A stretch of 64,000 nucleotides of DNA from Sedimenticola selenatireducens DSM 17993 (GTDB taxonomy: Bacteria; Pseudomonadota; Gammaproteobacteria; Chromatiales; Chromatiaceae): NCBI RefSeq assembly GCF_000428045.1, contig NZ_ATZE01000004.1, positions 186,001-250,000 of the forward strand, read 5' to 3'. Under the pieces are notes generated by a model. The model was not told where the DNA came from, did no database searches, and was given only the letters and a program-made list of their open reading frames with translations. Shown here piece after piece: positions 8,229 to 15,878 of the stretch. A program made the translations under genes and the position numbers. The number at the start of each line of letters is the position of its first letter. Position 1 is the first letter of the stretch.

Positions 8229-9371
8229 CTAATTGGAGTTGAAATCGGACATTTCGCTACTTGCCAGGATACGGGAACACAAGCCACGACACATGTTCAT
8301 CAATACCTTGTTGGCCAGTTGTCCTTCGTGCTTCAGTAGGCGTGATAAGCCCCTTTCATCCAGGGACAACACTTTTACATTATCTGTGGCGGCTATAATA
8401 CTGGCTGTTCTGGGAACTCCCAGGAAGAATGCGATTTCACCTATCACCTCGCCAGGCGATACCATGGCGATCATCTGGCCGTTTTTCTCTACGGCCACAT
8501 GACCAGACAACAGAATGAACATGGTTTTTGCCGAGTTATCCTTCTCGATAATATGATTGCCTTTTTTACAGGCAATGATATGACTCTTCTGAATTATACG
8601 TTCGATTTCACTCTCTTCGAGCGCATCGAACAGGCTGGGTGTGGTATTGAATGTCCATTGCTTGCCGGGTGAGAGGACGCGTATCTCTTCCAGGAACTGT
8701 GCCGTGCTTGAAACAGTGAGGCTGTGAACATTGGTTTTATTGCCAACGATTTGTGAGAGAGACTCGACTGAACTGCAGTAGGCGAGGTCCTCAGGTTTGG
8801 TTAGCATGGCAAATGGTGAACCAATCTGCTTCAGGTGCTCATAGTCGCCAACGATCAGCGCCATCGGAATTACCAAGCCTATGCCTGGATAGGTATAGGG
8901 TGATGTAAACGGTCTGAATCCAAGTTTTAAGTAAGAGTTGAGATGGTGGGGTTCACAATCGAGAAGTACGATTTCAGCGCGATGTTTGAGGACAAAATTC
9001 ATTACCTCCTTATACATTTTGAGCGTTACATTGCTCCCTCTATGGCCTTCGGTGACCATCAGTCGCTCAACTATACAGATTTGATCCTGATTCAATACGC
9101 CGAGGAAAGGGGCAATACTGTATGCCTCAATCAGTGAATCAGAGAATGGGAAATCACCACCCCAAAACAGACGAAGTGTGCCAATGGGTTCACCATGTTG
9201 AATGGCAATAACTGCCCGTGCTGATTTGTCGTATTCGTCCTTCAGCTCTTGTTTTTCATGATCGCCTTTTTCTTTCAGACGTCCCATACTCTTTACATAG
9301 ATCTGATAACGCAGTCTAAATGAAGCTTGATTGTCTTCTTCCGTTACCGCAAATCTGACGCCATCCTGCAT
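8229..9371 (-). CDS. Exosortase-associated acyltransferase-like domain fused to a cyclic-nucleotide-binding domain
   Basis: The N-terminal half (about residues 5-200) resembles the autoinducer-synthase/GNAT-like proteins found with PEP-CTERM exosortase systems: RLRYQIYVKSMG, the central GTLRLF strand, VERLMV, and a GF(R)PF segment near residue 151. The C-terminal part (about 245-365) is a CAP-type cyclic-nucleotide-binding domain with the phosphate-binding cassette GEIAFFLGVPRTASI at 311-325, keeping the Glu and Arg that normally contact the phosphate. There is no helix-turn-helix after it, so this is not a transcription factor. A cyclic nucleotide could gate acyl transfer (inference). The gene converges on prsT with a 58-base gap. 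Confidence 0.75.
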   Translation of the reverse strand: MQDGVRFAVTEEDNQASFRLRYQIYVKSMGRLKEKGDHEKQELKDEYDKSARAVIAIQHGEPIGTLRLFWGGDFPFSDSLIEAYSIAPFLGVLNQDQICIVERLMVTEGHRGSNVTLKMYKEVMNFVLKHRAEIVLLDCEPHHLNSYLKLGFRPFTSPYTYPGIGLVIPMALIVGDYEHLKQIGSPFAMLTKPEDLAYCSSVESLSQIVGNKTNVHSLTVSSTAQFLEEIRVLSPGKQWTFNTTPSLFDALEESEIERIIQKSHIIACKKGNHIIEKDNSAKTMFILLSGHVAVEKNGQMIAMVSPGEVIGEIAFFLGVPRTASIIAATDNVKVLSLDERGLSRLLKHEGQLANKVLMNMCRGLCSRILASSEMSDFNSN

Positions 9372-9852
9372 AAAGTTTCCTCGTTTACCTACTACGTATC
9401 CAATCTACAACCAACAACTATCAAGACGATCCAATGGACAATGAATAGCAACAGCTCCAACACCTGGAAGCTCAGCTTGGACAGGATAATATAGTACCAT
9501 TCTCCATGCTGAATCTATCGAATCCTGGATATTTATTCCCCTGTTTGTTTTGTCATTCCCTTAGAGAATATAGCAGTTTGGGAAGATGGGTTCAGGTTAT
9601 TTTAATAAACTCCTAAACCACTGATATACATGTAGATGGGTGACGGTTAGGCTTCAGGTAATGGACGCTTTACAAGTGAAAGCGATCCAGAAGATCGGCT
9701 ATCAATCAACGCTCATATGATTAAAAATCGGTAGAACTATTATCTTTGAATGCCCATCAAGGGAATATAGACAAAAGACAAAACGAGCAGATAAATCACG
9801 AAATATTTCAAACTTGTCGGCGGCTTCGGTCAACCCTTCGAGCATCACCTAT
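9372..9852. other. Intergenic, AT-rich, no gene seen
   Basis: About 480 bases separate two minus-strand genes. All six frames are broken. I find no sigma-54 consensus, no tRNA-like fold and no clear hairpin terminator for the E1-like gene. The right end of the acyltransferase promoter should lie here. An AT-rich stretch around 9490-9500, read on the minus strand, could be its -10 region, but this is weak. Confidence 0.4.
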
Positions 9853-10710
9853 TCACAATCCGAGTAGCCGTTTAGCTACCGTGAACTTGATTTTCTGAAT
9901 TGGATTCCTGTTCCCCAGCCAGAGCGTTCCCTTTTTCAGCTTGTTAAGCCGGGCGTCATAGCAGGTGTAATAGGGTATCGGTTTTAACTCATTCGGATGG
10001 AGTATGGCCAGAATCGTCTGGGTAATGACCATGCCGGTCGCCAGTTTACAGCCACTGGCGATGCTTGGCGCTTTTCGTTGACTCAGATCGACCGATTCTG
10101 GATCAACATATTTTAGGTGGAAGCCAGCAGGGGCACATCCGAGGGACATTTTTAATACCTGGTGTTCCAAGGAGGCAGAGTAATCAATGTCAAAGTAATC
10201 ATCAAAGGTCATCCCATTGTTGGTGTACACCAGCATGCCGACACCAAAACCCAGTGGTACTCCAAAGATGGCCGGTATACCCCTTTCCCGGCAGGCGTTT
10301 ATGATCATCCGATGGGTCTGGATTTCGAAAAATTCAACGGCATCAACAAAGACATCCACATCTTTTAAGAAGCTGTCAATATTGGACTCGTTGATACCTT
10401 CTCCGTAAGTCTCTATATGACACTCCGGATTGATATCCAACGCCAGGTCCTGCATGACCGTCATTTTTGGTTTTCCGACAGATGACAGGGTGGCGCCATA
10501 CTGCCGGTTGAAGTTACCGACCTCAAACTCATCAAAATCGGATATTTTGAAATTACCCACACCGGCTCTGGCCAGTGTAATCAAATAGTCACCGCCAACG
10601 CCTCCCATGCCGGCAATGGCCACAGTAGCCTTTCTCAGTCGCTGCTGTTCCTGATCGGTGGTGATACCACTGTTGCGAGAGAATGCCAGATCGTAATTAA
10701 ATTCATTCAT
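9853..10710 (-). CDS. ThiF/MoeB/HesA-family (E1-like) adenylyltransferase
   Basis: A 285-residue Rossmann-fold protein of the E1-like superfamily, which adenylates the C-terminus of a protein or peptide. Visible are the nucleotide loop GMGGVGG at 34-40, Asp58/Asp60 in ISDFDEFE, the arginine finger in NFNRQYG at 67-72, Lys80 in the VGKPK segment, and the central VDAVEFFEIQTHRMI, which corresponds to the crossover segment. The paired CxxC zinc ligands of ThiF and MoeB are absent. No ubiquitin-like partner ending in Gly-Gly lies nearby. It is divergent from the PEP-CTERM gene across a 265-base spacer, so it may share that control region. The substrate is unknown. Confidence 0.8.
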   Translation of the reverse strand: MNEFNYDLAFSRNSGITTDQEQQRLRKATVAIAGMGGVGGDYLITLARAGVGNFKISDFDEFEVGNFNRQYGATLSSVGKPKMTVMQDLALDINPECHIETYGEGINESNIDSFLKDVDVFVDAVEFFEIQTHRMIINACRERGIPAIFGVPLGFGVGMLVYTNNGMTFDDYFDIDYSASLEHQVLKMSLGCAPAGFHLKYVDPESVDLSQRKAPSIASGCKLATGMVITQTILAILHPNELKPIPYYTCYDARLNKLKKGTLWLGNRNPIQKIKFTVAKRLLGL

Positions 10711-10898
10711 TGTTATTCTGCCTGTGCTCGTGCAGATGAACTGCCCCCCTGATTATTGGTTGTTTTTACCACGGACGGTGCTATTCCTACAAAATGTGTT
10801 CAGCAGACCGTATCAAGAGTGTCGATATTTTTTACAAAAAAATGATTGATAGATAATGTGGTATTTGTAACTAATTGATAAACATAAATAAAAAAAAC

Positions 10899-10914
10899 TG
10901 GCACGGGGGATGCA
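10899..10914 (+). promoter_or_regulatory. Sigma-54 (RpoN) promoter of the PEP-CTERM gene
   Basis: The sequence TGGCACGGGGGATGCA matches the sigma-54 -24/-12 consensus TGGCACG-N4-TTGCA in all but one position. It has the invariant GG at 10900-10901 and GC at 10912-10913, ten bases apart as required. It points to the PEP-CTERM start codon 62 bases downstream. PEP-CTERM systems often encode the sigma-54-dependent regulators PrsK/PrsR, so the site fits the known biology. The activator's upstream binding site should lie in 10711-10880, but I cannot define it by eye. Confidence 0.85.
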
Positions 10915-10975
10915 TTAGTAAAGGCAGCCCGTGCTTTGGCGGCTGACACAGAATTTTTTTATAAGGAGATACACC

Positions 10976-11758
10976 ATGAATAACATGTTCAATGCAAAGC
11001 TACTTACAGCAGCTGCTGTAATTGGTCTTAGCATGGCGAGCGTGCCAGCGGGCGCCGTAGCACTCAATGACTTTATTGTAGATGAAAGCAGCGTAGAGGG
11101 TTTGGGTGGCCAGTTCACAGCTGATAAAATCAACGGCTCGTACAGCGAAGTAGTTACTTTTGGCGCTGGCACCTTTGATACAGTCGCCTATGGCGATTTT
11201 GGCCAGTACCTGTCCAATGATGGTGCGACAAATGTCACGCCGATTGAGCTTAACAACTCATACGGAATGTATGCCTTGTTCGATGGCGCGGGTACTTTTG
11301 CCAATTTGGGTGGAGGTCTCACGCAATTTACCTTTACCTCGGCCAGTTTCAATCTGTACATTGACGTGGATCTGGATACCGGCAAGACGCTGCCAGGTGG
11401 AGCGCCCGGTGCGGTTGCCCTCGCAAACAGCGCGGATGACTACCTGATTGCCAGCGCCACCATGATGACCGCAGGATCGGGTGTCCTGGTTGCTGGGGTG
11501 GGTGGTTTCTTCGACCTCGTATTCAACGACTTTGCCCTGACAAATCCAGCTGGCACGAGCTACTTCGTAGACCCTGACCCCTTCCACATGCGTGTAAATG
11601 TGGATGGTGATTTCGACAGCTTCATCGTTGCTGGCACGCAGACCATCAATGGTGATTTCAGCGCGGTCTTTGTACCGGAGCCTGGCAGCCTTGCATTGCT
11701 GGGAATCGGCCTGACCGGTCTGGGTGCACTGGCGCGTCGTCGCCGCAAGAGTGCCTGA
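10976..11758 (+). CDS. PEP-CTERM sorted surface protein, PepA-like (flocculation-associated type)
   Basis: A 260-residue exported protein with a signal peptide (about residues 1-28) and a C-terminal sorting signal: the VPEPGS motif, then a hydrophobic helix (LALLGIGLTGLGALA), then the basic tail RRRRKSA. Exosortase recognises this and the protein is processed at the inner membrane and linked to the cell surface or matrix. The body, with repeated Gly/Ala/Thr/Phe strands, resembles PepA proteins needed for floc formation in Zoogloea-like bacteria; that family match is from memory. The ATG at 10976 is preceded by AAGGAGAT. Transcription should start from the sigma-54 site at 10899-10914 and ends at the hairpin at 11791. 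Confidence 0.85.
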   Translation: MNNMFNAKLLTAAAVIGLSMASVPAGAVALNDFIVDESSVEGLGGQFTADKINGSYSEVVTFGAGTFDTVAYGDFGQYLSNDGATNVTPIELNNSYGMYALFDGAGTFANLGGGLTQFTFTSASFNLYIDVDLDTGKTLPGGAPGAVALANSADDYLIASATMMTAGSGVLVAGVGGFFDLVFNDFALTNPAGTSYFVDPDPFHMRVNVDGDFDSFIVAGTQTINGDFSAVFVPEPGSLALLGIGLTGLGALARRRRKSA

Positions 11759-11790
11759 AACCTAGTCAGCTAGTTAGCTAGTCAGCCCAG

Positions 11791-11817
11791 ATAAGCCCGG
11801 CTTTCCGCCGGGCTTAT
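11791..11817 (+). terminator. Rho-independent terminator after the PEP-CTERM gene
   Basis: An 11-base perfect stem, ATAAGCCCGGC at 11791-11801 and GCCGGGCTTAT at 11807-11817, closes over a five-base loop (TTTCC). The downstream U-tract is short, so termination may be partial. Just upstream, 11762-11785 contains a tandem run of CTAG-type units whose role, if any, is unclear. Confidence 0.75.
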
Positions 11818-11924
11818 TTGTGGGGAACGGAACAGGAAAAGTCCGACCGCTCCTTCGCCATTCTGTTTGATACTGAAATATTCGTTGCGTGTCAGATTAT
11901 TTTACAGTCACGACGCTCTTCGAA

Positions 11925-12923
11925 TCATTTAAATAACAGCACAAATTCAGCGAAAAGCTTCTTGTCGAAATGCTCTGACATCTGTTGCTGCATCAGCTTC
12001 AGCGCATCGAATGGTTTCATGGCCTTCTTGTAGGACCGTTCGGACGTCAGTGCATCAAAGACATCGGCGATACAGCAAATGCGTGCATAGCGATGTATCT
12101 CCTTGCCCTTAAGGCGCTTTGGATAGCCTGTTCCATCGTGGAACTCGTGGTGCTGCATAACGATGTAGCGGCACTCATCCGAGAGGGCGTTGGCCTGTTT
12201 TAGTATTTTATATCCCTGAAAGGGGTGTATTCTCACATGCGCCATCTCGGCATCGGTCAGTTTTCCCGGTTTATTGATGACGTTCGGATCGACCATGATT
12301 TTACCCAGATCATGCAGAAAAAAACCTGCCCCCAGTTCATGCAGATCATGGGCATCGGAGTTTTTAAACAGTGCCTTCGACAGTAGAATTGAGGTTATAC
12401 CTACATTGACTGAATGGGTATACGTGTAAAAATCGTGCGAGGTGATACGCAGTAAATTACTGGATGTCTCATCGTCGGCGAGTATCAGATCGGTAATGGA
12501 GGCGATCACCTTTTTGCTGGTTACAATGTTCTCGGAAGATGGGCTTTCAAACAGTCGTTCCATCATGGTTCTTGAATGCTGATACACCGCTTTGGCCTTC
12601 ATGTCGGAAGCCATACTGCTATCATTCAGCGCTTCCAGAAGTTCGCTCGGGGCGAGAGTTTGCGGATTCCAGTTCTCAGGTACCGGTTGGTCTTTGGGAT
12701 CGGCAATCCGAGTATCATCTTCTGACAGCGATGCGGGAATTGGCACATCGCTCCGATCGACATCCACCAGTATGTGTGTCAGCTTGCAGTTTTTAATTTT
12801 TTCGATCTGTTCTCGGTTCTTGATCTTAAATGAGCTCTTTAAGAACGGATGGTCGCTCCAGGAGAGCGGTAACTCAATGAACATTCCGATCGTTAACTGC
12901 TTGGTCGAAATTTTCTGGCGCAT
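11925..12923 (-). CDS. HD-GYP domain protein, probable cyclic-di-GMP phosphodiesterase
   Basis: A 332-residue cytoplasmic protein. The N-terminal ~120 residues match the DUF3391 region typical of HD-GYP proteins (MRQKISTKQLTIGMFIELP). The catalytic part has HDLGK at 204-208, the following His233 in RIHP, HHE at 258-260 and the GYP motif in HDGTGYPKRL at 262-271, so all main metal and substrate residues are present. It should hydrolyse cyclic-di-GMP to pGpG or GMP and thereby affect matrix production and motility. It converges on the PEP-CTERM gene and has no receiver domain. Confidence 0.9.
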   Translation of the reverse strand: MRQKISTKQLTIGMFIELPLSWSDHPFLKSSFKIKNREQIEKIKNCKLTHILVDVDRSDVPIPASLSEDDTRIADPKDQPVPENWNPQTLAPSELLEALNDSSMASDMKAKAVYQHSRTMMERLFESPSSENIVTSKKVIASITDLILADDETSSNLLRITSHDFYTYTHSVNVGITSILLSKALFKNSDAHDLHELGAGFFLHDLGKIMVDPNVINKPGKLTDAEMAHVRIHPFQGYKILKQANALSDECRYIVMQHHEFHDGTGYPKRLKGKEIHRYARICCIADVFDALTSERSYKKAMKPFDALKLMQQQMSEHFDKKLFAEFVLLFK

Positions 12924-13163
12924 TCGATTCTCTTCGATTAATTATTATTAACTATCAATGTTAGTGTGTCTTGCGCTCCCTCCCAAAATAACCTCAAGAT
13001 AAATAAGGGGTTAATCTCTTTGGAGGGGATGTTGAGTTCACATTATTTAACGGCAGATATGCCTGGGAGTTTAAGAGAAAATCGTAAATGCAGAGGGGCA
13101 GGGTGACTCACCGGATCTGATCAAGGATAATGGCCAAAACATGGCCAGTGAGGAGAGCTTGAG

Positions 13164-13526
13164 TTGGAGCTATCAAACTATTTTTACCGTACCCTGATCT
13201 ATTCCGAGGTGAAAGGCCAGGTGCATGTTTATGAAAAATTGCCACCACATTCGTTGATTCCCCTGGATCCCTGGCTGGGGCGGGTTATTCAACTGGCCGA
13301 TGGTCAACACACGCTTCAGGAGTTAATAGATTATGTAGCCAGTCAATATCAGGGAGACATACCGGAAAACTATTTAAAAACAATAGGATCTGTGATTGAA
13401 CGATTGATTGAGTCCGAGGCTATTGGACTCTCGGAAACCCCCCATACCTTGCCCTATCACTTGGCCATGCCGAAAGAGCATCAAGACCCGGCGATGACAG
13501 AACGCTCAATGAAGGGTACAGTTTAG
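13164..13526 (+). CDS. Small protein with PqqD-like fold (RRE-like), function unknown
   Basis: A 120-residue protein whose central stretch, LADGQHTLQELIDYVASQY through VIERLIESEAIGLSE, resembles the winged-helix PqqD/RRE fold used to hold peptides in modification pathways. The match is by pattern only. The first 40 residues and the last 25 are not recognisable. The start is a TTG at 13164, fixed by the strong GAGGAGAG at 13150-13157 seven bases upstream and by an in-frame stop just before it. It lies between HD-GYP and sdaA genes on the opposite strand, so it appears monocistronic. Confidence 0.6.
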   Translation: MELSNYFYRTLIYSEVKGQVHVYEKLPPHSLIPLDPWLGRVIQLADGQHTLQELIDYVASQYQGDIPENYLKTIGSVIERLIESEAIGLSETPHTLPYHLAMPKEHQDPAMTERSMKGTV

Positions 13527-13546
13527 CCCGCTGGAAGATTCAGGGT

Positions 13547-14923
13547 TCAACAGTCGATAAAATTGACAGCAAGCCCACCACGAGCCGTCTCTTTATATTT
13601 GCTTTTCATGTCCTTTCCGGTTTCGCGCATGGTTCGAATGACCTTGTCCAGTGATATGAAGTGACTGCCATCACCATACAGGGCCATGCGGGATGCGTTT
13701 ATCGCCTTTACCGAGGCCATGGCATTTCGTTCAATACAGGGGACTTGTACCAGTCCACCCACCGGATCGCAAGTTAATCCCAGATTGTGTTCCATGCCGA
13801 TTTCAGCGGCATTTTCCACCTGCTGCGGTGTGCCGCCAAGGGCCTCGGTGAGTCCAGCCGCCGCCATGGAACAGGCTGATCCGACCTCTCCCTGACAGCC
13901 CACTTCGGCACCCGAGATTGAGGCGTTGATTTTATAGAGGATACCTATAGCGCCCGCTGTTAATAGAAAGCGGACAATGCTTTCATTATCGACCCCATTG
14001 CAAAATCGACTGTAATAGTGGAGGACGGCGGGGATGATCCCGGCGGCACCGTTGGTCGGCGCCGTAACGACCCGTCCACCGGCCGCATTCTCCTCATTGA
14101 CCGCCAAGGCATAGAGATTCGTCCAATCCATGGCACTGAGAGGGGAAGAGCCACGCTCTGATTCAGCCTTGAGCTTGCGGTAGAGCCCCGCTGCGCGCCG
14201 TTTCACTTTCATCCCCCCGGGTAGAATTCCTTCTGTATGGCACCCCCGTTCAACTGTTTCCTGCATCACTTGCCAGATCTTGAGCAGCTGCTCCCGAACA
14301 GCATCTTCCGATTGCCAGCTTTTTTCATTCTCCATCATTAACTTGCTGATACTGTGGCCGGTATTGTTGCAAAGCGACAATAATTCAGCACCGGTTGAAA
14401 AGGGATACGGAAGATCAATAGATGTTTGCGGCAATTTGTCATCTTTGATCTCACTCTCTTCCAGGATGAATCCGCCACCTACCGAATAATAGACTTTGCT
14501 TTCCAACAGATGGTCATCTTCTCCAATGGCGCTAAAGCGCATTCCGTTTGGGTGGAGAGGCAAGTTCTTGCGCTTATGTAGAATCAGATCACTACCCTCA
14601 AAATATGAAACAGCCCGCTCACCGAGGAGATGAAGTATTCCTGAAGTACGTATTTGTGTAAGCCTGGGTTCAATCCGCTCAATATCGGTTGTGTCCGGTT
14701 GTTCACCTGATAATCCCAGCAGAACGGCCTTGTCGCTTCCGTGGCCTTTCCCTGTCGCCCCAAGGGAACCAAAAAGCTCCGATTTAATGCGTGATGTCTG
14801 GGATAAAAGGCCCGCAGATTTTAGGTGCAATGCGAATAGGCGTGCCGCCCTCATCGGTCCTACTGTGTGGGAGCTGGAAGGTCCTATGCCAATCTTGAAA
14901 AGTTCAAAGATGCTGATTGACAT
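13547..14923 (-). CDS. sdaA: L-serine dehydratase, iron-sulfur, single-chain type
   Basis: This 458-residue enzyme deaminates L-serine to pyruvate and ammonia using a [4Fe-4S] cluster rather than PLP. The N-terminal beta domain starts [20 protein letters not shown], with the SSSHT serine-binding loop. The C-terminal alpha domain has cluster cysteines in the [12 protein letters not shown] and LTCDPVGG...VPC regions. The chain ends exactly in Cys458, which in the Legionella enzyme folds back as a removable fourth cluster ligand. The length is full. It is convergent with the PqqD-like gene. Confidence 0.95.
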   Translation of the reverse strand: MSISIFELFKIGIGPSSSHTVGPMRAARLFALHLKSAGLLSQTSRIKSELFGSLGATGKGHGSDKAVLLGLSGEQPDTTDIERIEPRLTQIRTSGILHLLGERAVSYFEGSDLILHKRKNLPLHPNGMRFSAIGEDDHLLESKVYYSVGGGFILEESEIKDDKLPQTSIDLPYPFSTGAELLSLCNNTGHSISKLMMENEKSWQSEDAVREQLLKIWQVMQETVERGCHTEGILPGGMKVKRRAAGLYRKLKAESERGSSPLSAMDWTNLYALAVNEENAAGGRVVTAPTNGAAGIIPAVLHYYSRFCNGVDNESIVRFLLTAGAIGILYKINASISGAEVGCQGEVGSACSMAAAGLTEALGGTPQQVENAAEIGMEHNLGLTCDPVGGLVQVPCIERNAMASVKAINASRMALYGDGSHFISLDKVIRTMRETGKDMKSKYKETARGGLAVNFIDC

Positions 14924-15134
14924 TGATTATCTCTCCAATAGTTGCATTGCAATCTTCACTATAGCTTAGACGGTTTATTGGATTGATAAGTGCCCGGGAA
15001 AAGTGGTCTGGGAGGAGGGGGCGCATGTAGCTGAAATATTCACCGGGAAGATCGGCTTGGCGTGGATTTTCTTGTCATCGAATCTTGGAGAATGCGGGCG
15101 CACTTGACGCGGAAGCTTCGCTGAATCCCTACCA

Positions 15135-15878
15135 TCAGTCGGTGATGCTGGCATGGACGACCAGCTTCCCGATATCCCGGGTCTCTATCAAATCAATACC
15201 CTGGTGCATCCAGTGAACGGCCAGATCGGGATCAGTGATGTCATAGAGCATCCAGCGCCACGGGCCTGACGCGGGCATCTTGTCTTGGGATAACTTTGTG
15301 TGGTTGCAAATCAGGTATTGAGGATTCAGTCCCAATGCCCGGGTGACGCTTCGCTGGTCATAATTCCGCAGTACCCAACCTATGTCGATATCGCAGTGAT
15401 TCTTCGCGTATTCGAGAGCATCGATACTGAACGATATCAGTATACACTGCGTCTTGAAACCAGTGAGGATCGGTAGTAGTGCCTGCATGACGGGTTTCAA
15501 TCCCCAATGAGTGAGGCTCTCTTCCTTGACCTCAACCATGGCGCGCGCTGATGGGTATCGAACGAGTCGGGTCAGCGCTTCTTCCAAAAAACAGATGGGT
15601 TCTGGATTGAATCTCTCGCCCAGACGCTCAGGTTCATGAATACTGATTCCCTGCAGCTGTGCTTCAGGAATATCAAACAGGGCTCCCGGGTAATTTGCAG
15701 TGCGTTGAAAATCGGCATCATGCAGCAGGATAAACTGCCCCGGCTTATACATCTGGATGTCAAATTCCACCCAATTGGCCCCGGTATCAAGAGCGGCCTG
15801 AATACCTCTCCAACTGTTCTCCGGATACATCTCCATATATCCCCGGTGTGCCACCAGACGTGAAGAAAAGTCGTGCAC
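15135..15878 (-). CDS. Glycerophosphodiester phosphodiesterase
   Basis: A 247-residue TIM-barrel enzyme that splits glycerophosphodiesters into glycerol-3-phosphate and an alcohol. The family signature is present: VAHRGYMEMYPENS (catalytic His12, Arg13 and the Glu), VEFDIQ (Glu/Asp metal ligands) and LLHDADFQRT (second catalytic His). There is no signal peptide, so it is the cytoplasmic UgpQ-like form. It begins with a GTG whose G is the last base of the preceding gene's TAG, so translation is coupled to the upstream GGDEF-EAL gene. Confidence 0.9.
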   Translation of the reverse strand: MHDFSSRLVAHRGYMEMYPENSWRGIQAALDTGANWVEFDIQMYKPGQFILLHDADFQRTANYPGALFDIPEAQLQGISIHEPERLGERFNPEPICFLEEALTRLVRYPSARAMVEVKEESLTHWGLKPVMQALLPILTGFKTQCILISFSIDALEYAKNHCDIDIGWVLRNYDQRSVTRALGLNPQYLICNHTKLSQDKMPASGPWRWMLYDITDPDLAVHWMHQGIDLIETRDIGKLVVHASITD

